NCBI GenBank assembly: GCA_050296935.1
Contig: JBNKRV010000031.1
Coordinates: forward strand, 1-64,000
Source of the DNA: Saccharicrinis sp050296935
GTDB taxonomy: Bacteria > Bacteroidota > Bacteroidia > Bacteroidales > Marinilabiliaceae
Reading direction: 5' to 3'
Length of the DNA: 64,000 bases
In this document: positions 57,461 through 64,000 of the stretch, in pieces
How positions within the stretch are numbered: the stretch's first letter is position 1
Layout: the number at the start of each line of letters is the position of its first letter
Made by a program: the position numbers and the translations under genes
The notes under the pieces: model-generated
The model's input: only the letters and a program-made list of their open reading frames with translations
What the model was told of the DNA's origin: nothing
Databases searched by the model: none

Positions 57461-57478
57461 AAAACGTAAAAATAGATT

Positions 57479-58261
57479 ATGAGCTTTAAGATATTGACGT
57501 CTGAATTATTATTGGAGTATACAATGAAAGTAAACGAATCTCCAATGCATAGATTAAATAGTATTCAAAAATTGGAATTACCTGTTGACTATTTCCAATT
57601 TTACAAATCGGTATCCTCCGTTTATTCATCGAAAATTGAAGGTGATGATATTGATTTTGATAGCTATTTTAAGCATCGATTTATGAATATAAAATTTCAG
57701 GCAGATTATACTAAAAAGGCAGATGATTTATATTCAGCATACGATTTTATAGATTCTTATAAACTGACTTTAGAGAATGTAATAAAAGCACATTCAATAT
57801 TAAGCTCTAATCTTTTACCAAAAGACCAGCAAGGATTTATTAGAACAAACCCAATGTTTGTTTTAAATAGCAGCGACCAAATTGAATATGTTGCAGCAAG
57901 TCCAGATAGTGTGAAAACGGAATTAGATAAGCTGTTCTATGATATTGAGTTACTTCAGAATAAAGAATTAAATTCCTTTGAAGTATTTTATTACGCTTCA
58001 TTGATTCATTTAGTATTCGTTAAAATACATCCATTTCAAGATGGTAATGGACGGACTGCCAGATTAATTGAAAAATGGTTTTTATTTGAAAAGCTAGGAG
58101 AGAAAGCTAGTTCAATTCAATTAGAGAAGAATTATTATCAGAATCTGAAAGAATACTATAATAATATTAAGAAGTTAGGATTGGAATATGAAGAACTGGA
58201 CTATAAAAAGAGTTTAGATTTCTTATTAATGACTGTGAGCTCGTTAAAAGAGGAAAAATAA
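57479..58261 (+). CDS. Fic-domain protein (probable AMP-transferase)
   Basis: A 260-residue protein whose Fic core has the complete catalytic motif HPFQDGNGR at 184-192 (His184 base, Asp188 and Asn190 for Mg-ATP, Arg192). Fic enzymes usually transfer AMP to a hydroxyl of a target protein. In the N-terminal part SSKIEG (50-55) fits the inhibitory [S/T]xxxE[G/N] helix, with Glu54 expected to block the ATP pocket, so this would be a self-inhibited class II type. No separate antitoxin gene is in the unit, which agrees with built-in inhibition. It is the only gene between matching cassette tags and has its own promoter box. Confidence 0.9.
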   Translation: MSFKILTSELLLEYTMKVNESPMHRLNSIQKLELPVDYFQFYKSVSSVYSSKIEGDDIDFDSYFKHRFMNIKFQADYTKKADDLYSAYDFIDSYKLTLENVIKAHSILSSNLLPKDQQGFIRTNPMFVLNSSDQIEYVAASPDSVKTELDKLFYDIELLQNKELNSFEVFYYASLIHLVFVKIHPFQDGNGRTARLIEKWFLFEKLGEKASSIQLEKNYYQNLKEYYNNIKKLGLEYEELDYKKSLDFLLMTVSSLKEEK

Positions 58262-58271
58262 AAAAAGTACA

Positions 58272-58626
58272 GGCTCCAATCGTAGCCAGCCACCAGGCAA
58301 AAAGCCTGGTGGAGAAGCTATCACAGCACTTGATATACGTGATCTTCGCTCCTTCCTTTCATTTATAAAGTCCACTAGACTTTCCAAATTCAGGAACATA
58401 CCTGGCGACTTCCCTGAGCTTTATGACTGGATCTGTTTGTTGGTTTTTCTCTTTATTTACAATGTGTTTCTTTGCACATATATCAAAAAAATATCCTTCC
58501 GATATTTTATAGGAAAAAATAATTACTAAATTTGACCTGCAAAACAACTAAATATATTATGTTATTTAAACATTGTCGTTATGCTACCATATATGCATAT
58601 AAACACAATAACGATATAGATATGTT
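58272..58626 (+). repeat. attC-like element C, intact, between the Fic and PAAR units
   Basis: The most complete copy, about 355 bases. It opens with the Fic end tag GGCTCC and AATCG, then TAGCCAGCC and a hairpin CCACCAGGC-AAAAA-GCCTGGTGG (58290-58312). The middle part is homologous to A, followed by AACAACTAAATATATTAT (58543), CATTGTCG (58571), TATATGCATATA (58590) and GTT (58624). Compared with B, the hairpin has a C-G to T-A pair change that keeps pairing. It lacks coding frames worth calling. Confidence 0.8.
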
Positions 58627-58632
58627 GGCACC
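58624..58632 (+). other. Cassette start tag, PAAR unit (GTT + GGCACC)
   Basis: GTTGGCACC, directly after element C. Its partner GGTGCC-AAT was not found up to the window end, so the unit should extend beyond 64000. Confidence 0.55.
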
Positions 58633-58693
58633 AAGGCAAAAAACCGAGGCGTATAGACTAAAATTAACTTAAAACAAAATAATAACCTAAATT

Positions 58694-59707
58694 ATGGCAG
58701 GACCAGCAGCAACAATAGGCAGTTTGCATGTATGCCCCATGTGTAATGGAACAGTACCACATATTGGAGGACCGGTAACAGGACCCGGCTCGCCCAATGT
58801 ATTAATCAACGGAAAACCCGCAGCAGTAATGGGTGATATGTGTACATGTGCCGGACCTCCTGATACTATCGTTCAAGGGGAAGCAACAGTACTTATCAAT
58901 GGCAAACCAGCAGCAACATTAGGTTGTATGACTGCACATGGTGGTACTATTACAATAGGAGAGCCAACAGTATTAATTGGCACAGGAGCCAGTGCTCGTA
59001 CAGAAATTATGCCTATTAAAAAAATCCCATTCCCTGAAATAAAAACTATAAACAGAGTTATGTCTGTTGTATCAGGAAAAAGTAAGCTTTTAAATGAAGC
59101 CTTAACAAATCAAGAGGCATTGAAGAAACAGGCAGAGGAACAACCTGAAATAATAGTCTCCAATCTACAATGGGAAAAAGAAAGCAAAAAAATTGATATA
59201 GCTAATGTGAATGAAAAAGTAATGCTTAAAGCTGATGTAAAAGGAGTTGAAGACGGAAAATACATACCATTTCTTATTTATGAAAAAGATGAGCAGGGAG
59301 AAGATGATTATGTGGATTCTGTATTAACTTTAGTCGAAAACGGCACTGCAACAGCAGAATGGAAAGTTAAATATGTTGATGATTCTGATGATATTGAGGC
59401 TATTCATGAAATGCAGGAAAAAGGTTATACTTTACCGGAATTTGTTTTTAAATATGAAAATAGTAACGGAGAAAACGTTGAAAGCGCAGTATTATCAGTT
59501 GAGGATTGCTTGGAGATAAAAGCCATAGATGACGAAACCGGTAATCCGTTAGCCAATGTAAACATTTCAATATCGTTACCCAATGGGGAATTTTTGGAAG
59601 AAAAATTAGATGATAACGGATATATAAAACTGGAAGAGCTTAGAGCTTCAAAAAAATATCCAATAGTTTTTTATGATGATAAAAAGGTTTATTCTACTCG
59701 CTACTAA
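58694..59707 (+). CDS. PAAR-domain spike-tip protein with C-terminal Ig-like/carrier domains
   Basis: A 337-residue protein. Residues 1-100 are a PAAR domain: repeated NVLINGKPAAVMGD, TVLINGKPAATLG and TVLIGTG units with conserved Pro/Ala/Gly and Cys/His residues (CPMC, CTC, HGG) for zinc at the cone tip. A linker with helical character follows to about 150, then a beta-sandwich-like region (~150-275; FLIYEKDEQGEDDY, EFVFKYENSNGE), and an end resembling a carboxypeptidase-regulatory repeat (IKAIDDETGNPLANVNIS). Such proteins cap the spike of type VI or related contractile injection systems and carry or load effectors. No VgrG, Hcp or sheath gene is in the window. Confidence 0.88.
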   Translation: MAGPAATIGSLHVCPMCNGTVPHIGGPVTGPGSPNVLINGKPAAVMGDMCTCAGPPDTIVQGEATVLINGKPAATLGCMTAHGGTITIGEPTVLIGTGASARTEIMPIKKIPFPEIKTINRVMSVVSGKSKLLNEALTNQEALKKQAEEQPEIIVSNLQWEKESKKIDIANVNEKVMLKADVKGVEDGKYIPFLIYEKDEQGEDDYVDSVLTLVENGTATAEWKVKYVDDSDDIEAIHEMQEKGYTLPEFVFKYENSNGENVESAVLSVEDCLEIKAIDDETGNPLANVNISISLPNGEFLEEKLDDNGYIKLEELRASKKYPIVFYDDKKVYSTRY

Positions 59708-59724
59708 GCAGAATTATTTTTACT

Positions 59725-62579
59725 ATGGAATTCAAAATTATTACATATACAATAAAAGAAAACGATACTTATTTTAAAATTGCCCAAACTCTGACTAAGG
59801 AATCTGCCGAATATAAAGAGTATGCCGTAAGGATTATTTCATTAAGGCTGTTGAAGCAGGATTAAAAGCCGTTTTGAGGGACAAAAAACTTGTACCCGGA
59901 CAGAGTATTAAAGTTATAGATAATGTGAATTATTATCTCAATGTTACATTTGCAGCAAGTGTAGGAACGAAAACTAAGGATGTGGGTAATAAAACTGCTA
60001 ATGAAAAACGAAACATAGAGGACTATAACGACAGTATCAACAACATTTCAACCTTTGGGGAAACACTATATTTTAACATTAAGGAATACAAAGATTATTC
60101 TAATTACAATTGGAAAGAAGATGCTGAAAATGGTGAATTCATACATGGAGAGATGGGTGATGGGAAGGATGAATATAACGGAAATAAACTTCAGTTAACC
60201 GATGTAAAAAATGGTTACATATACGTTTTTGATACTGATAACAAATTGAAATATACTTTTGAACTAAAAGATGGAGCATATCAAGAACTTGAAGTAAACG
60301 GAAATGTTTGTGTTTATACCAAAACAAAAAGTGATAAAGCACCTTGTGCAATCATCAAAAAATTCATTACTGATAATCCGGAGGATGAGCATCATGAATG
60401 TAGATTTGTTTTTTCAAAAGTAAAACTGTCAGAAAGCAGGTTAAAAGGAGATAAATCCAATGGTATTCCTCAAATAGATTCCAGGTGGTTTTATAGGCAA
60501 GTACCTATTTTAAAATACCAGTACTTAGGTATCGAAAGAGAATTAAGACCCGGAGTATTGCTATTACACGATTATCGAAAGGGAGCAAAAATGCCTGAAC
60601 TGCAAACCTATCATTTATCATCTCAAACGTTTGATAAATATGGGAAAGGCATATCTATTCATTATCCCGATCCTTTATTGGAACTCAAACGAAGGGCAAA
60701 AATATTTCAAAAGCGTTTTGAGAAAAAAGAAGCTTGGGAAAGCACAAAAAGCAGGGTGCAACAATTATTTTTGTACACCACTGTAAATACGCTTATTACC
60801 AGAGATAGCGGATTAGCAGGATATGCCGATAAAGAACGAATGAAGTTATGGTATGAGGCCTACCAAAAGGATTTATTACAACATACCCGAAAAGTTCAAA
60901 ATGCAGCATCTAACCTTATCAAATGGTACGAATCACATATTTTATATCATACACTGTATAATTATTTTACATGCAACGATAAAGAGGTTTGGGCAGATGC
61001 CTGTGAAGCATATGCCGAATCGTTGCTTTATTTAAAGGATACACAGGAAGGACGCAATTTTTTAAAAAGGCAGATACATAAAAGAGATTCGTTTATTAAT
61101 TATTTTTTGGGTTTGGATAGTGATGAACCAATGAAGCCATTAAGCCCATCCGAGATAATTTTAAGAGAGGCATATATTGGTCAGGATAAAGAATCCGCAG
61201 CAGTCTTTGCCATACGAAAATCAGAACAAGCTTTATTTAAAATTACAGAAGCCATAATACCCGCATTATTATTACACAATGAAATAAAGGCGAGGCAACT
61301 CATTAAAAAACACACATCGATTGCAACAGGTGGAAGAGGAAAGTTAGTTACTGAAGAAATTCAACCTTTACAAAAGTTATCTACAAAAGTAAAAATACTT
61401 GAGCTTAAAGAATATGAATTTAAAATAAATAAGGTTGTTAATGGTAAGCCGGTTGTAACTATTAAAGGAGTAATTGAGGCATTTAATATTTATTACAGTC
61501 TAAAAGTTTTATTGGATGATCCTACCCATAAAGAACGAAACTTTGCAGCATTAGTTGGCTCAACCCTCGATTTTACAGCCACGATGGCTGAAAACAAATT
61601 TGTTCAGAGCTGGTTGTTAAAAGCAGCCGGAAATAATTTGCTTTTAAAAAACAGCGCTACCAAACTATTTAAAAGTGTACCTGTAATAAACCTACTTAGC
61701 GGGGTTATTGACTTTTTTGCCGGAACTGATGCAGCCTATGAAGCCTACAAAGATGGTGAGTACGGGTTGGCTACAGGGTACGCATTATATGGTGTAGGAG
61801 GAGCCATTTGTGCAGTGGGAACCGGAATAACCATGGCAGCAGTCGAAGGTACTGCAGCATCGGCCGGAACGCTTGTTGAAGCCGGATTAGTAGTTGGAGC
61901 TGTAGGCCTCGTTGTACAGGGCATTGGATTAGGTGTTGCTTATTATTATGACAATAGAGCCGTGAAAGATTGGATTAAGTGGAGTATTTTTGGGGATGAA
62001 ACAAAACTTGAGGAAGAGGACTATTTTCATCCTAAAGACTCAGATGAACTTTATTCAAATGAGATTGTAATAAGAGAACTGTTGCATAAAAATCCATATA
62101 GTAGGAATGATGAATCTAATTTGCAACGAATCACTTCAAAGCAGATAGAATCCATAAATCATATAATGTGTGATTTCAAAATTGATGTACAATTCAGGGA
62201 AAAAGAATATGGAGGCTCCTACGTAACATTGATTATAGAACCTGGCCTGATAACAGAGAACTCAGTAATAAAGTTTAGTAAAATTACGGCCATTGCCGAA
62301 GCCCGCTGGCTTGAGTATATTCAAGATAGCACAAGGGATGAACTGGCAACGGGAACATATTACACCTCAATACCTGACATAAGAATGGATGAAGTAATTA
62401 ATAATCCAAAGTATGTGAAAAAAGATAAAAGTGGATTGGTGAGGCAAATAAAACAAACCTTTTATTACGAAAAGGATATCGATCGCGTAAAAGGAATAGT
62501 TGATTTACAACTCAATAGCGGCACTCTGCAAGGAGTAAAACCAAAATCGTTTAATATTACAGCGCCTTACTCAGATTAA
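59725..62579 (+). pseudogene. LysM-containing putative effector with one-base frameshift
   Basis: From the ATG at 59725 the frame gives a LysM-like start (ITYTIKENDTYFKIAQTL) and stops at 59862. The next frame, open from 59817 and shifted by -1, completes the domain (LVPGQSIKVI) and runs 901 further codons to 62579. The natural protein is thus about 945 residues, broken by a one-base loss (or a sequencing error) between about 59817 and 59860. The middle has basic/helical regions. About residues 600-720 of the long frame are Gly/Ala-rich and hydrophobic (AVGTGITMAAVEG, VVGAVGLVVQGIG), suggesting membrane insertion, as in some pore-forming T6SS effectors. Neighbours: PAAR gene upstream, a membrane protein 1 base downstream. 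Confidence 0.7.
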
Positions 62580-62580
62580 A

Positions 62581-63567
62581 ATGAAAAGATTAAAAAAAAT
62601 TATAAAAGAAAAGCCCGAGAACATATCCGGTTGTTCACTGTTTCTAATAGTTTTCCTGCCGTTCATTTTTTTACTATTAACATTAAATGCCGTTGAGCCT
62701 TTTTTATTGGGGGGAATTGATGATACACCGTTTCATTTCACGTTATTTATAGCCTTGACTTTCACATCATATGTTTTTTTATATCTATTTTTTGCCGTTG
62801 CTAACATCTGGCAAAAATGGCTGATGTATATATATATGGCACTGATCGTATTGCAAACAGTTGTGGGCTATATGTATAGATATTATAGACCTAATCATGA
62901 TTTTATTAGTAAGGCAGAGGAGATGGCAATAGAGGATTATATAGAGAATAATACTCCTTTGCCCAATAATATAGAGGTACTTTCAAGGAATGATAGTATT
63001 TGGGTATTTGGCAGAAGGAGTAATGTGCCTGCTTTTAGATATGCATCATGGAATAATCCTCTAATAGAATCCAATATTTTAAAAGAAACTATTACTTTAA
63101 CAAGGGAGTCTTTCCTAAATAAAATAAAGCAACCAAACGATTTTTATTTATATAAAGAGTTATTAGTTTCTAAAGATATGGATAGCGATGATTATATTGA
63201 TTATTGGACATGGCAGTATCCTGATTGGCTATTGTATATATATATATATAAGTGTGAGTCAGTGTATGAAAATGGGACGAAAGGTCCTTGTAATACGCAA
63301 TTTTATAAATTGTATATTAATAAACGCGATAGGGTACAGCCAATAATATTAGAATTGTTTAAAGGTCAATTGGATATTCGTTACCGCAATTACTTTGATT
63401 TCTTGCACGAAATTTTATTTCCCAAATATGTGCGCACTGATTTAGGCAACGATCCCTATTTTTTAATTTACCAAGGCAAATACAAAAAAGCACGTGAGGG
63501 CTTAAAGAATTTACCTCCGGCAAGAAGAGAGTTTTGTGAAAAAAAATTGGAGAAACTTGGATATTGA
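62581..63567 (+). CDS. Three-helix membrane protein, candidate immunity protein
   Basis: A 328-residue protein starting one base after the stop of the putative effector, so it should be translated with it. Hydrophobic helices are at about residues 20-42, 50-72 and 77-98; the remaining 230 residues are soluble, rich in Tyr, Trp and Asp (YIDYWTWQYPDWLLYIY) and probably periplasmic or cytoplasmic. No family recognised. Position and membrane location fit an immunity protein for a membrane-active effector, but nothing in the sequence shows this directly. Confidence 0.65.
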   Translation: MKRLKKIIKEKPENISGCSLFLIVFLPFIFLLLTLNAVEPFLLGGIDDTPFHFTLFIALTFTSYVFLYLFFAVANIWQKWLMYIYMALIVLQTVVGYMYRYYRPNHDFISKAEEMAIEDYIENNTPLPNNIEVLSRNDSIWVFGRRSNVPAFRYASWNNPLIESNILKETITLTRESFLNKIKQPNDFYLYKELLVSKDMDSDDYIDYWTWQYPDWLLYIYIYKCESVYENGTKGPCNTQFYKLYINKRDRVQPIILELFKGQLDIRYRNYFDFLHEILFPKYVRTDLGNDPYFLIYQGKYKKAREGLKNLPPARREFCEKKLEKLGY

Positions 63568-63680
63568 AAATGATATCAATTGCATTGTAGTTCCAATGCA
63601 GTTCATTCCAACGCATTTTTCTAGTTGTTAAAATTGAATGATTTATAGTAGAATATAAGAAAATAAATAAATTCAAATAA

Positions 63681-64000
63681 ATGGAATTAATACAAAAGGC
63701 TATTGCCAACCGTTACAGCTACCCCTTTATTATATTGATTTTTTTGTCGCTTTTAGCATTTGCAATACCAATTTCAAAAGCACACGAACATACCCGAAAT
63801 ATAATATCCGTATGTGAAGTGTTTATTGCGTTTTGGTTTTTTCATATGTACACCAAATACGGTATAGAGCCGTATGTTGTATTAAAAGACAATGTGATTA
63901 AAATAGGTAACAAAGAGAGTAATATTAAAGAAATTAATTTAAAGTCAGTAAAAGAAATAACTTTCGACAGAAGTAAAAAGATGCTAAAGTTCGATGACTA
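63681..64000 (+). CDS. Partial membrane protein cut by window end
   Basis: Open from an ATG at 63681 with no stop before the window end (106 codons seen). Two hydrophobic helices lie at about residues 14-31 and 43-60 (FIILIFLSLLAFAIPIS; ISVCEVFIAFWFFHMY), then a soluble beta-rich part starts (EPYVVLKDNVIKIGNK, INLKSVKEITFDRSKKMLKF). The layout resembles small proteins with a bacterial PH-like domain behind two helices. It is 113 bases after the candidate immunity gene on the same strand and probably belongs to the same unit. Confidence 0.55.
   Translation, partial: MELIQKAIANRYSYPFIILIFLSLLAFAIPISKAHEHTRNIISVCEVFIAFWFFHMYTKYGIEPYVVLKDNVIKIGNKESNIKEINLKSVKEITFDRSKKMLKFDD

Noticed and set aside
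56401..57478. Group II intron or retron
   Set aside because: No reverse transcriptase and no domain V-like hairpin was recognised; the repeats behave as boundaries of gene units.
50852..58630. CRISPR array
   Set aside because: The repeated elements are only three, kilobases apart, and separate complete genes; there are no short regular spacers and no cas genes.

Overview
The window is chromosomal DNA from an AT-rich member of the Bacteroidota. Supporting marks are gliding genes gldA-gldF-gldG, several proteins ending in type IX secretion (T9SS) sorting domains, menaquinone genes, TAnnTTTG-type promoter elements, mostly weak ribosome binding sites, and the conserved order ftsX-DUF3098-uppP-truB-queA. 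A Marinilabiliales/Bacteroidales-like relative is plausible but is an inference. Many genes have clear rho-independent terminators.

Layout. 1-5.5 kb: a partial MITE-like repeat, menA-menC-menE and a chemotaxis receptor, all on the minus strand. 5.5-8 kb: an eroded patch with an intact MITE-like element, a beta-barrel remnant, an orphan Rhs tip with a small membrane protein, and a broken XRE regulator. 8-19 kb: a minus-strand run of secreted proteins (tail-fibre-like, YD-repeat, T9SS beta-propeller-like, Rhs with a variable C-terminus, lipoprotein) that looks like one surface or polymorphic-toxin operon. 20-50.4 kb: mostly housekeeping, comprising gldAFG plus a DUF4340 gene, S41 protease, APS reductase, phosphofructokinase, universal stress protein, photolyase, queA/truB/uppP/ftsX, an AspT-like transporter, M16 peptidase, dsbD, cold shock protein, a Nif11-like small protein, dgt and a YgjP-type peptidase. 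Two families of small non-autonomous inverted-repeat elements are scattered through it.

50.4-64 kb is the accessory part and the most interesting. Three genes or gene groups (a 1328-residue BspA-like leucine-rich protein, a Fic protein, and a PAAR/LysM/membrane-protein group) follow one another, each preceded by a copy of a conserved noncoding element. The element has an invariant internal layout: CATTGTCG, an 11-base spacer, the palindrome TATATGCATATA, then 22 bases to a GTT. Right after the GTT comes a six-base tag different for each gene. The reverse complement of that tag appears just after the same gene, followed by AATCG. This is verified for the two complete units (tags ACCAAC/GTTGGT and GGAGCC/GGCTCC). 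It is the geometry expected of mobile gene cassettes with attC-like recombination sites, but the elements are much longer than typical attC sites and no integrase is in the window. One element has been split by an IS110-family insertion sequence, whose upstream noncoding end carries nested inverted repeats suitable for a bridge RNA.

The third unit looks like an effector module: a PAAR spike-tip protein, a LysM protein with a glycine/alanine-rich hydrophobic stretch and a single-base frameshift near its start, and two membrane proteins (the last cut by the window end), one of which may give immunity. No tRNA, rRNA or CRISPR array was seen.
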